From Microbulbifer variabilis (GTDB lineage: Bacteria > Pseudomonadota > Gammaproteobacteria > Pseudomonadales > Cellvibrionaceae): a DNA stretch of 64,000 nt. A program made the position numbers and the translations under genes. A model generated the notes under the pieces. That model had not been told where the DNA came from, did not search any database, and saw only the letters and a program-made list of their open reading frames with translations. The stretch is taken from positions 155,359-219,358 of the forward strand of contig NZ_JAIVKI010000007.1 in NCBI RefSeq assembly GCF_020524905.1, in the 5' to 3' direction. Shown in pieces: positions 56,385-64,000 of the stretch. The stretch's first letter is position 1. The number at the start of each line of letters is the position of its first letter.

Positions 56385-56642
56385 CTATATCTTTTTCATG
56401 CTTTTAAGGGAGTCAATCAGTATATCTAGCCCTTCATGGGGGTCGGCATTCAGGACTGCACAGTATTCGACGAACTCAAGGATATCGATCTTTTTACGCT
56501 CCTGCTCGATCTTGCCGATGATCGAATGGTGACGCCCTAGCATTGCAGCCGCAGCACGGATAGAGAGCCCCCGCTCTTCGCGTTTTTGCTTGAGCCATTT
56601 GCGGAGCTTTTCAGCATCAGGTGAGTAGGGGGAGGACTTCAT
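56385..56642 (-). CDS. XRE-family helix-turn-helix regulator
   Basis: An 85-residue single-domain repressor-like protein. The five-helix XRE fold is clear: LRKWLKQKREERGLSIRAAA, AMLGRHHSIIGKIEQERKKI and DILEFVEYCAVLNADPHEG. It is divergent from the winged-helix/helicase operon, with only 58 bases between the starts and several inverted repeats there, so autoregulation and control of the neighbours is likely. The frame opens 9 codons upstream at a TTG; the ATG at 56642 is preferred, though no clear ribosome site precedes it, and a leaderless start is possible. Confidence 0.85.
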   Translation of the reverse strand: MKSSPYSPDAEKLRKWLKQKREERGLSIRAAAAMLGRHHSIIGKIEQERKKIDILEFVEYCAVLNADPHEGLDILIDSLKSMKKI

Positions 56643-56700
56643 TGTCTCGATGGTAGAGACGAAGTACAATGGCGCGAAATTCGAGACAGCTAGATGTACT
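56643..56700. promoter_or_regulatory. operator region between XRE gene and helicase operon
   Basis: The 58-base gap holds two nested inverted repeats: TGTCTCGA (56643-56650) with TCGAGACA (56681-56688), and AGTACA (56663-56668) with TGTACT (56695-56700). GTCTC at 56644 also pairs with GAGAC at 56656. These flank or overlap where both promoters must be. Repressor binding is inferred. Confidence 0.6.
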
Positions 56701-57237
56701 ATGAAAGCTTTGAGGGTTAAGCCTGAATTCGTCTCACTTTTGAAGACAGGGGATTTTGATACTTTTTCTGTTTCCCGTTTTAGGGACGCCTACCTGCAGC
56801 TGACTGGTGATGATTCTAAGCCCAAGAATCTTACTAGCCAGTTAGTGAAGCGGCATTTACGTAAGCTTGAAGAGCATGGAGTCCTGGAAAGAGTAGATAC
56901 TGGGAAGCTACATCCAATCGAATATCGAATAAAAGATCTAACCCGGCTGGATTCTAGACCCTCCGTAAGACAGCATGTAGAAGCGACACCCGAACAAGCA
57001 GGCAAGCTGCTGCCCGAGGGAGTCGTTCATACTCTAAAATTAAAGTTGAACAAATATCGTACAGATTTGCTGTCTTCAGCGGGGGCCCTCGAAGAGTATG
57101 AGGCTATCGCCAAAGTGCAGCCCAGCCTAAAAGAAGCAATTCAAAAGAAGTATGATCAAACCCGGGAAGAATATGCCAAAACTCTCGGGAAAGTTAGAGC
57201 AATCGAGTCACTGCTCGATCCTAGAGCTAGCCTTTAA
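56701..57237 (+). CDS. winged-helix plus coiled-coil protein, partner of the helicase
   Basis: A 178-residue protein of no family I can name. Residues 1-80 look like a winged helix (FSVSRFRDAYLQLTGDD, LTSQLVKRHLRKLEEHGVLE, then a RVDTGKLHPIEYRI wing). Residues about 110-175 form a long, charged coiled coil (TLKLKLNKYRTDLLSSAGAL to TREEYAKTLGKVRAIESLL). It could be a DNA-binding loading or regulatory partner. The stop is five bases before the helicase start, so the two are co-translated. The frame opens upstream at 56650; the ATG at 56701 lies right after the operator. Confidence 0.75.
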   Translation: MKALRVKPEFVSLLKTGDFDTFSVSRFRDAYLQLTGDDSKPKNLTSQLVKRHLRKLEEHGVLERVDTGKLHPIEYRIKDLTRLDSRPSVRQHVEATPEQAGKLLPEGVVHTLKLKLNKYRTDLLSSAGALEEYEAIAKVQPSLKEAIQKKYDQTREEYAKTLGKVRAIESLLDPRASL

Positions 57238-57242
57238 TTTCA

Positions 57243-58694
57243 ATGGAGCTACGTCGCTGGCAATCCAAAGCCATCTCTCAGGCCTATAGTCAATATACTT
57301 CAGGTATTAATCACTTCATGTGCCTTGCCACCCCTGGTGCAGGGAAAACGATTATGGCTGCACTATTGGCCAAGCGTCTGTTTGATGCGGGAATGATCGA
57401 CATGGTGATGTGCTTTTCCCCAGCAATTGTTGTAGCTAAGGATTTCCAGAAAGAGCTTGAAGCACAGACAGGTAAAAGGTTAAGTGGACAACTCGGTGAT
57501 GATGGTTGCTCTTTGACCTATCAGGCCATGATTTCTTTGGATACTTCATTTTGGCAAATCTTGGAGAATCATCGAGTTTTCGTAATATTTGACGAAATCC
57601 ACCATTGTGCAGCTATGGAAGAAGGTAATAGCAATAGCTGGGGAGAAACCATATATCGCTATATCAGCGGAAAGTCAGCTTATTCGTTAGCACTGACGGG
57701 CACCCCGTGGAGGTCTGATAATATCCCCATCGTATTGGCAGACTACTGTAGGGAGACGGGTAGGGTACATTGCGACTACCGTTATGGACTGGGACAGGCC
57801 ATCACTGACAATGTCTGCAGAGAGCCTAGTATCATTGCTATCGATAACTCTTCTATTCAGGTAACCGAAGGCTCGAAGAGCCATTGCTACTCGTCATTCA
57901 AAGATCTATTGACACAGTCAGATTGCAGTTACCAGGACCTTTTAGATAACGAAGTTCTTATCATCGAAGTTCTGCACCGAGCGGCTCAACAACTCGATAA
58001 CTTAAGGAAAGCGGCTCCCAATGCTGGGGGGTTGATAGTTACAACATCTGTTTCTCATGCACGAAGAATAGCCTTTCTTCTTCAATCAGAGCTCAATGAA
58101 ACAGCAGTGATCGCCACCTATGTCGATGACAATCCGCTGGCGACCATCCGTCAATTCCGTGATAGCACCAGTAAATGGATTATTTCTGTTGGCATGATTA
58201 GCGAAGGCACCAACCTGCCACGGCTACAGGTTTGCTGCTATCTGACACGCGTCAAGACGGAACTCTATTTCCGCCAGGTACTCGGACGTATTCTTCGTAC
58301 TACGGGCCAAAGGGGAGAGAAAGGCTATTTTTTTATGCCGGCTGACCCGACACTGATTGAGTGTGCCTTACGAGTATCGGAAGATATTCCCGAAACCGAT
58401 ATCCTGACATACAGCGCCATTCAATCTACAACCGACGTCTCTGTTGATTCAACCTCACAGACAAGAGAGCGTGAGTGGGAAGCTTCGGAGATCAGTTCAG
58501 AGATAGATATCAATACCGCTGCAGCTGGGGAGAGCCTTCCTATAGAACTGGTCGGCTCACAATCTACTCTGGCACAATCCTATGAAGCTTGTATCAATAT
58601 TTCCGGATACTTTATTCAAAAATTAATGGACATAAACGGGTCCGATCTTGACAGTTACCGGAACCGCTCTGAAAGATTTCAGGCTCCGGTCTAA
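57243..58694 (+). CDS. SF2 DEAD/DEAH-type helicase
   Basis: A 483-residue superfamily-2 helicase of the restriction-enzyme-subunit type. Motifs in order: a Q-like start (LRRWQSKAISQAY), Walker A ATPGAGKT (29-36), motif II DEIHH (117-121), motif III LTGTPWR (151-157), VGMISEGTNLP (about 316-326), and motif VI QVLGRILR (345-352). A C-terminal region of about 120 residues has no nuclease or other domain I recognise. Substrate could be DNA or RNA. The three-gene unit XRE, winged-helix/coiled-coil, helicase, inside a mobile-element zone and with a second decayed copy nearby, suggests an island-borne accessory or defence function. That function is inferred. Confidence 0.85.
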   Translation: MELRRWQSKAISQAYSQYTSGINHFMCLATPGAGKTIMAALLAKRLFDAGMIDMVMCFSPAIVVAKDFQKELEAQTGKRLSGQLGDDGCSLTYQAMISLDTSFWQILENHRVFVIFDEIHHCAAMEEGNSNSWGETIYRYISGKSAYSLALTGTPWRSDNIPIVLADYCRETGRVHCDYRYGLGQAITDNVCREPSIIAIDNSSIQVTEGSKSHCYSSFKDLLTQSDCSYQDLLDNEVLIIEVLHRAAQQLDNLRKAAPNAGGLIVTTSVSHARRIAFLLQSELNETAVIATYVDDNPLATIRQFRDSTSKWIISVGMISEGTNLPRLQVCCYLTRVKTELYFRQVLGRILRTTGQRGEKGYFFMPADPTLIECALRVSEDIPETDILTYSAIQSTTDVSVDSTSQTREREWEASEISSEIDINTAAAGESLPIELVGSQSTLAQSYEACINISGYFIQKLMDINGSDLDSYRNRSERFQAPV

Positions 58695-58739
58695 TAATTT
58701 GAAATGGAAGGGGCTGGAAAAGAGTAGGGGAGGGTGAGG

Positions 58740-58818
58740 GCGAATGCGCTGAATTGGTACGGCTGCGACGCGAAATCAAGCTGTTGCGAATGGAGAAAGA
58801 AATCCTAAAAAAGGCCAG
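58740..58818 (+). pseudogene. IS3-family OrfA remnant cut by IS30
   Basis: The plus strand reads CAELVRLRREIKLLRMEKEI and LKKA, the leucine-zipper C-terminus of an IS3-type OrfA. It ends exactly where the IS30 left end begins, so the IS30 copy inserted into an older IS3 relic. Confidence 0.7.
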
Positions 58819-60038
58819 TGTAGATTCAATTGATCAGTGCAACACCCCTGTAGGAATATGGCCTATCGGGGGAACATTGAATGAAGCGCATATTTACAGC
58901 AGAAGAAAAAGAGTGGATTTTCGACGTTTGGAAAAAGGGCATTGGCTTTAGTGAAATTGCCAATGCCATAGATTCTAAGCCAGGAACCATTTTTACTGTT
59001 TTGAGAGATACTGGCGGAATTAAACCAATACCCAGAAAGCTATCTCCTCAACACCTCACATTAGCCGAACGCGAGGAAATACGTGCAGGTCTTTCTGCAA
59101 AACAAAGTATTCGAGCAATCGCTCGCTCCTTGAATCGGAATCCATCCACAATCTCACGTGAGATTCAGAGAAATCAGGGGCGACGATACTATAAAGCAGT
59201 AGACGCAAACAACCGTGCAAAACGGATGGCAAGGCGTCCCAAACCGTATTTGCTGGAGCAAAACCCGAGGCTAAAGAAGCTTGTTTTGGAAAAATTAGAG
59301 TTGAACTGGTCACCAAAGCAGATATCGGGTTGGTTACGGAAGACATATCAGGCTGATGAATCAATGAAGATATCAGCAGAGACTATCTATAAAACACTGT
59401 ACTTCCGTGTGCGTTCAGCACTTCATCATAAGCTAGTAAAGCATTTGCGTCGCTCTCACAGTCTTCGTCACAGCAAACAACATTCACGTAAAGGCGAGCG
59501 CGGTACTATCAACATCGTCAACGGTACATCGATAAGAGAGCGTCCTCAGGAGATACAAGAACGATGTGTTTTAGGTCATTGGGAGGGTGACTTAGTGTCA
59601 GGTTCAAACAACACTCATATTGCCACGCTTGTTGATCGAAAATCGCGGTATACGATCATTCTTAAGTTGAAAGGGAAAGATGCGACTTCTGTGAACCAGG
59701 CGCTTGTTGCTAAGTTTAAAAAACTGCCAAAAGAGCTTTGCCAATCACTGACGTGGGACCGAGGAATGGAGCTGGCGAAGCACGCTGAATTTACGGAAAA
59801 TACAGGTGTTCCTGTCTTCTTCTGCGATCCTCAGAGCCCCTGGCAAAGGGGAACGAATGAGAATACCAACAGCTTAATCCGTCAGTACTTTCCAAAAAAG
59901 ACATGCTTGGCGCAGCATACTCAGAGGAAACTCAATCAAGTTGCTAACGAGCTTAATAGCAGACCAAGAAAAACACTGAACTTTGCGACAACAAAGCAGG
60001 TTATTAAACAGGTGTTGCCTTGACAGGTTGAACCTACA
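58819..60038 (+). mobile_element. IS30-family insertion sequence, apparently complete
   Basis: An element of about 1220 bases. The left end begins TGTAGATTCAATTGATCAGT and the right end, read inward, begins TGTAGGTTCAACCTGTCAAG; both finish GCAACACC, giving imperfect 28-base inverted repeats. The dinucleotide AG flanks each side, as a 2-base target duplication would. It encloses one transposase gene. Confidence 0.85.
58881..60023 (+). CDS. IS30-family DDE transposase
   Basis: A 380-residue transposase. The N-terminal helix-turn-helix (LTLAEREEIRAGLSAKQS then IRAIARSLNRNPSTISREI) is typical of IS30. The DDE catalytic core follows: GHWEGDLVSG (first Asp), LTWDRGMELAKH (second Asp) and GTNENTNSLIRQYFPK (Glu). 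Extra N-terminal residues (MKRIFTAEEKEWIFDVWKKG) form an additional HTH. It fills the element and appears intact, so it can be active. Confidence 0.92.
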   Translation: MKRIFTAEEKEWIFDVWKKGIGFSEIANAIDSKPGTIFTVLRDTGGIKPIPRKLSPQHLTLAEREEIRAGLSAKQSIRAIARSLNRNPSTISREIQRNQGRRYYKAVDANNRAKRMARRPKPYLLEQNPRLKKLVLEKLELNWSPKQISGWLRKTYQADESMKISAETIYKTLYFRVRSALHHKLVKHLRRSHSLRHSKQHSRKGERGTINIVNGTSIRERPQEIQERCVLGHWEGDLVSGSNNTHIATLVDRKSRYTIILKLKGKDATSVNQALVAKFKKLPKELCQSLTWDRGMELAKHAEFTENTGVPVFFCDPQSPWQRGTNENTNSLIRQYFPKKTCLAQHTQRKLNQVANELNSRPRKTLNFATTKQVIKQVLP

Positions 60039-60107
60039 AGCACCTTCTTTGCGAAAGAAATGAAATAAAGTACAGCTTTATTAAGAGGCAGCAAAGTAGC
60101 TTTCAAG

Positions 60108-60524
60108 TTAGAGTGCTCTGCCGGGTGATGCAGGTAAGTAATAGTAGCTATAGATATCGGCAATATGTGTGCGGATGTCCTGATAGCTGTTGCTCAGGGC
60201 AAACAGGGCAAACAGGGCAATGATCTTGCCTTCCAGTTCGTCGGTAAGCTGAGTTTGATACTTACCGACGATTTGAGGCTCGAAGGTTCCAGCGCGATCC
60301 CGCGGCGTCTGCAGTTCGAAGCTGCCAGCGGGGCTTTTCATGGTTTTCGAGGTGGTGCCATTCTTTCGGTTGGGCTTGTCCTCGCTGGCGAGGTGCTCTT
60401 CCAGCTCCGCTTTCGTGGCAGCTTCAGTGAGTTGAGGGGTGAGGGTGCCATCTTTGCCACTGAGGTCTTTACCCTCACGCAAAGGTTTGACCGCGGCATC
60501 CATATCGAAAGTAGGTTTGGTCAT
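60108..60524 (-). pseudogene. N-terminal fragment of an IS256-family transposase
   Basis: The start (MDAAVKPLREGKDLSGKDGT, KAELEEHLASEDKPNRKNGT, SKTMKSPAGSFELQTPRDR) and FEPQIVGKYQTQLTDELEGKIIALFAL are the N-terminal third of a Mutator/IS256 transposase. The DDE core is absent. A 9-base unit, CAGGGCAAA, is present three times at 60195-60221 and has expanded FAL to FALFALFAL, pointing to replication slippage. The ATG at 60524 has GAGAT before it. Confidence 0.8.
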
Positions 60525-60557
60525 GGGTTATCTCTTTTTTTAATAGTAAAGAAATGA

Positions 60558-61575
60558 CACAGAATTCTGAACACTACCTTCGTCGATGACAACTCATCTC
60601 TCAATATTCAGCGGGTTGCCCCGTGGATTGAATACTTACAGACCTAGGGTAACCAATATGGCGGAAAGAAGGTATTCAAACTGCTGTAAGCCTCAGCTAT
60701 CAGTGTGACTGACGCCCGAAGTAATCATCAATAAATACAGTAAAGTGGGTGGGTTTCTGCTGATCGAATAGATATAAGGTGAACATTTCCATAGAACGAT
60801 TTTACAGGAGTTTTTATCAAGTGGCGTTCCAGAAGAAGCTTTACCAATCATTGGAATAGCTTCAAAAGATTTGGACGAATGGATGATTTACAACAACAAT
60901 GAACGAGATAATCAGGGAAGGTGTGTTTTGGCAGGACGCCATAAGAAACGCTACTAGGAGGGAAACTAATTTGGACGGAATAGAAATTAGCTCAAATTTA
61001 ATTTGACAGATACTCGTTTGAGGAGATGTTCTGCCAGATCAAGTTTAAAGAGTTTTATCTGTCCACCCAATAAGCTTCCACCATGTTTATGATCTAAAGC
61101 TAAACAGTAGGCCAAGAGCGAGCCGGGGTGGAAGGTCACCGAATGTTCATGGGGTTTATCCTTGGTTTTGCTTCTAGGTTTAGGCACCTTCATCAAAACC
61201 TGTAAGCCTTTCTTTTTCAAGAGAATGTTTCAGATTTGGTCTGAACTAATACAAATGAACTATTTATGGGGCTGTAAGATGATCTGCTTGCGGTATAAAA
61301 GGATTGCACTTAATAGTTGAAACCAAGATATAAAAAAATATGCCCAATATTGATATCAATTCTAAAAGAAAACATTACAGTTGAAACCGAAAATTAACCC
61401 CACACTTACAAAATTCTTTCTGGGGAGCCTCTTAACCCCAACTACTGCGTTGTAGCTCTTGCAAAGGGCCAGGGCCATTGGCAGAGACTGCGGCTAATAT
61501 CTGCAACCTTCAAGAACCGCAGAGCTATTACGGAATCATTCAAAGGTTCCCTGGAGAGGAAATAGGAGTAATTCG
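60558..61575. other. decayed mobile-element region
   Basis: About one kilobase with no intact gene. It contains the IS481-type remnant (60806-60957) and a 77-codon minus-strand frame at 60987-61220 (KVPKPRSKTKDKPHEHS and a C-terminal half) that I do not recognise. The remainder shows no open frame with a ribosome site. Confidence 0.4.
60806..60957 (+). pseudogene. IS481-type transposase C-terminal remnant
   Basis: The plus strand encodes SFYQVAFQKKLYQSLE, a stop, then in another frame KDLDEWMIYNNNERDNQGRC and VLAGR. The DLDEW-x-YNNER-x-HQG-like wording is the C-terminus of IS481-family transposases. Stops and a frame change show it is broken. Confidence 0.6.
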
Positions 61576-62358
61576 GTGTCGATGTCGATGAAATGCCTCC
61601 CGCTGATGAAATATCTCCCGTTGTTGTTGGGCCTCTGTCTAGCGGCCTGCTCGGATGGGAGCCAGTCAGACACTGTTGATGATCGAGTGGGTGTTGCTGA
61701 AGAAGCAGCCGGTAACGAAAAAGCACCTATCCTGCGCCAGGCCATCGACGACCTAACCCTTCGCTTTGAGCCGAACAAAGTGTTTCGGTTTGAATGGACC
61801 CCTAAAGACACAGTGAACGTCACGCATTACCAACTGCTGGAAAACCCAGACGGCCTATCGGGCTTAACGGTGGTTCAAGAAGCCTTGAGTGTAGACAGCA
61901 CCCAAACGGACTTAATCGTACCGCTCTTTGCACGGATGAACGCCAGTTATTTAGTGCAAGCCTGTAATGAGGTGGAGTGTGTGGATTATAACACAGTATT
62001 CGTCGACGACGGCACCAACCAAAGCATCGGTCAACTGAGTGGCAATCTCACGGAAGCTGGTGATGCATTTGGTGTTTCGACGAGTCTTAGTGGCGATGGC
62101 CACACCCTGATGGTTGGTACGAGTCGTGAAAGAAGCGCAGCCCAAGGCGTCAATGGCGATGAGACCGATAACAGCGCAGACCTTTATAGTGCGGCGTATG
62201 TGTTTGTGCGCGATGCAGTGGGACAGTGGACGCAGTAGGCCTACTTGAAGGCGAGCAATGCGGAGGCTTCGGGCATCATTTTTGGTGTACCGGTCAGCCT
62301 GAGCGGGGATGGTGGTACGCTCGTGTTGGGTGGTAGTGAGCCTGTGCGGCTGTTCTAG
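61576..62358 (+). pseudogene. FG-GAP-type lipoprotein gene interrupted by nonsense codons
   Basis: The GTG at 61576 (AGGAG seven bases upstream) opens a 220-codon frame with a lipobox, LGLCLAAC. A fibronectin-like region (FEWTPKDTVNVTHYQLLENP) precedes FG-GAP repeats (FGVSTSLSGDGHTLMVG). The frame stops at a TAG (62236-62238) in WTQ-stop-AYLKASNAEASG, where the repeat wording continues in the same phase (FGVPVSLSGDGGTLVLGGSE) until a second TAG at 62356-62358. The family protein is normally far longer, so the gene is truncated. The first 220 codons may still be made. Confidence 0.75.
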
Positions 62359-62964
62359 AAAGCACGTGATCATCGCAAGCGATCTGGTGGCACCCCAGAT
62401 CGGTGTGGGTTCTCTATGAGTGCCCCCTGGGTTTTCTGCAGAGTCCCGCCGCATTACCGAACCGGCAAGCAAGCAGTGCTTGTGCAGCAGGCGGTGGCAT
62501 GTATGGATTGCTCGGCAAGATTGTTTTCGGCAGCCAGATGATCGCCTATCGGCCTTAGACAACACGATAGGGATATGAATGCGCATGCCGTTGCTTAACT
62601 CAACGTTACTCAACCGAACAGCGCTGCTCGGTTTATCATCAAAATATAATGTCTTCGTTACCAATACCTATCGGTGAACCCTTAATCATTCCATGATGCC
62701 TTTGGCTTTCAGAACCGACACAATCAAGGCGCGGCTTCTTGGAATGTCTAGACCATCTAAGAAGGCGTAATACAGAGTGTGAATCGCCCTGTAAACCCCC
62801 GAAGGGCGGGCCTTGAAGGCCGCACAGAAGTATTATGGAATTATTCAGGGGCCCCCTTATTAAAATTGCCCATATCTTATATTTTTAAGTCGCAAATTGA
62901 AAGATTAATTGCTTAACTTTGGTTAGTTTTCTTGGTTTCAAGTAGCATCCAGGATTAATTGAAT
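62359..62964. other. decayed stretch without a supported gene
   Basis: About 600 bases following the broken FG-GAP gene. A long open frame on the minus strand (61951-62664) is antisense to the lipoprotein and has no recognisable family, so I do not count it. A small hairpin-forming palindrome, GGCCTTGAAGGCC, lies at 62809-62821. The last 100 bases are AT-rich and should hold the promoter of the next gene. Confidence 0.4.
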
Positions 62965-63648
62965 ATGACCACTATCTATCAAACTGCTGGAGCCGATGGG
63001 AGCAAGAGGAGAGCGGAAGAACGCAAGGTTGACAAAACTAGCGAATCGAAAAGTTTAATAGGCAAAGTTCACGCAATAATAACAAAATATCTCAGTAAAC
63101 TACTACCTTCCAGGAACCATACTCCCAAGTCGAAAACGCATGCATCGACAGAACAATTAAAGAATGCAAATATTCATTTTCCTGTTAGGTGCGTGAATTT
63201 AGGGGATAAGGAAGCAAAATATTCTGCGGAAAAAACCGAGACCCCAATAACTTTTGTGGGAAAAATTCAAGAGTTTATCAATTACACGAGAGCTCGTTTA
63301 GATGATGTGAAGGGCGAAAAAGCTTACCCGAGGGCTTTAACGTCGGATTTTAATAATTTGAAACGAAACGCAATCGAACCTTTAATCTTTGAGGTGAGTA
63401 AACTAATAGATTCTGGTGAATTGTCACAGAAAGGAATTGTTGAGGTATCAAAAGAGTATATATCGAACCTTAGGAAAGATATGAAATTTTTCGAAGGTTG
63501 TAAGTCTGTAGATCTAAGAGCAAATGATTATAGTAAAGTATTAACTAGATTTGAAGAAAGCATTGATAAGACAGAGAAATTATTTGAAACTTATAGAATG
63601 ATGGAAGCTGCTATTATCAATGGAGATGAGCTTGATAAAATAGTATAA
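62965..63648 (+). CDS. protein of unknown function, helical and charged (227 aa)
   Basis: I do not recognise this protein. It has no signal peptide and no membrane helix. The first 80 residues are basic and low-complexity (SKRRAEERKVDKTSESKSL, IITKYLSKLLPSRNHTPKSK). The remainder (about 100-227) is predicted helical with heptad-like spacing (VGKIQEFINYTRARLDDVKG, ISNLRKDMKFFEGCKSVDLR, TEKLFETYRMMEAAI). The gene is more AT-rich than its neighbours, consistent with transfer. A disordered basic head plus a helical body is seen in secreted effectors, but also in many other proteins. It ends at a strong terminator. The TTG two codons upstream is an alternative start. Confidence 0.7.
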   Translation: MTTIYQTAGADGSKRRAEERKVDKTSESKSLIGKVHAIITKYLSKLLPSRNHTPKSKTHASTEQLKNANIHFPVRCVNLGDKEAKYSAEKTETPITFVGKIQEFINYTRARLDDVKGEKAYPRALTSDFNNLKRNAIEPLIFEVSKLIDSGELSQKGIVEVSKEYISNLRKDMKFFEGCKSVDLRANDYSKVLTRFEESIDKTEKLFETYRMMEAAIINGDELDKIV

Positions 63649-63695
63649 GTGGATAAATAGATGGCAGTTATTACTTGAAACCAAGGAATACTATA

Positions 63696-63731
63696 CCTCC
63701 CAATGCCAAAAGTATTGGGAGGTTTTATTTT
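63696..63731 (+). terminator. strong terminator after the last gene
   Basis: CCTCCCAAT (63696-63704) pairs with ATTGGGAGG (63714-63722), directly followed by TTTTATTTT: a textbook intrinsic terminator. Confidence 0.9.
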
Positions 63732-64000
63732 GAAGGGTAAATTAATCAGAGCTTTATAAAAGAAAGCGGTATTTTTATCCTGCTATTGCAGACAGTTAAA
63801 TTAACTTTTTCGGTTGAATATGACCACATGAGTCTCTTATTAACCCGTTTTATATATATGGCCTCCTGGGCGATTCATAATTAGTCGACCCTGAAAAAAA
63901 CCAAACACCAGCCTCCAGTACAGTGTAATAAGGGCTTACGGAACGATTCGCACTAAATTCACCTTCCAAAACATGAGCAAATGAACCGTATTGTCAGCCA

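Noticed and set aside
53171..58694. Reading the IS200 transposase and the helicase module as one RNA-guided system
   Set aside because: There is no TnpB or IscB gene and no omega-RNA-like structure. The IS200 element is self-contained and separated from the module by unrelated relics and dps.
61951..62664. Long minus-strand open frame (237 codons)
   Set aside because: It runs antisense to the FG-GAP lipoprotein gene, starts and ends in decayed sequence, and its residue mix (many Thr, Arg, His, Ile) is what an antisense frame gives. No family or ribosome site.
1..64000. CRISPR array
   Set aside because: No regularly spaced direct repeats with unique spacers were seen anywhere; the only tandem unit is the 9-base threefold repeat at 60195.

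Overview
The window looks like chromosome from a gammaproteobacterium. The marine Microbulbifer/Cellvibrionales group is my best guess, inferred from dbpA-type housekeeping content, a very large secreted protein of lectin, PA14 and esterase-like domains, and many RND pumps and detoxification enzymes. No rRNA or tRNA gene is visible, so the placement rests on gene style only.

1-9.4 kb: a small hydrolase/monooxygenase pair, a periplasmic Cache protein, the RNA helicase DbpA, and a copper/silver efflux pair (cusB-cusA) with a cysteine-rich exported protein upstream. 9.5-15.6 kb: two secreted proteins of unknown function, a DUF418 membrane protein, and a four-gene extracytoplasmic flavin operon (outer-membrane-type protein, FMN-binding protein, ApbE flavin transferase, four-helix membrane protein) preceded by a Fur-box-like palindrome. 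15.7-25.4 kb: two tandem AMP-binding enzymes, a TolC plus multicopper oxidase copper operon, a COMT-type methyltransferase, a 4-cresol-dehydrogenase-type flavin oxidase, an NTF2-like protein and a decayed amidase. Together these resemble an aromatic or phenazine tailoring locus; an RND pump pair follows at 27.2-31.4 kb. 31.5-37.2 kb: one 1914-residue secreted mosaic protein.

37.7-52.9 kb: a run of detoxification-type enzymes, most paired head-to-head with their own regulator. TetR faces an alpha/beta hydrolase, AraC faces Ohr plus a haloperoxidase-like hydrolase, HxlR faces an NTF2-like protein, LysR faces a nucleotide-sugar-epimerase-like protein, and a second LysR faces an LLM oxidoreductase/SDR/quinone reductase set. 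Clear palindromic operators are visible for TetR and HxlR. A phosphoesterase gene here is split by a frameshift at a run of ten A.

53-64 kb: a mobile-element graveyard and likely island. It holds an intact IS200-type element and an intact IS30 element. The IS30 has landed in an IS3 remnant. Pieces of IS66, IS256 and IS481-type transposases, a tyrosine-integrase tail and a nonsense-interrupted FG-GAP lipoprotein also lie here. In its midst is an intact three-gene module (XRE repressor, winged-helix/coiled-coil protein, SF2 helicase) with operator-like inverted repeats. A decayed piece of a second copy of the helicase lies 3 kb upstream. This module and the aromatic-tailoring locus are the best candidates for something not yet described.
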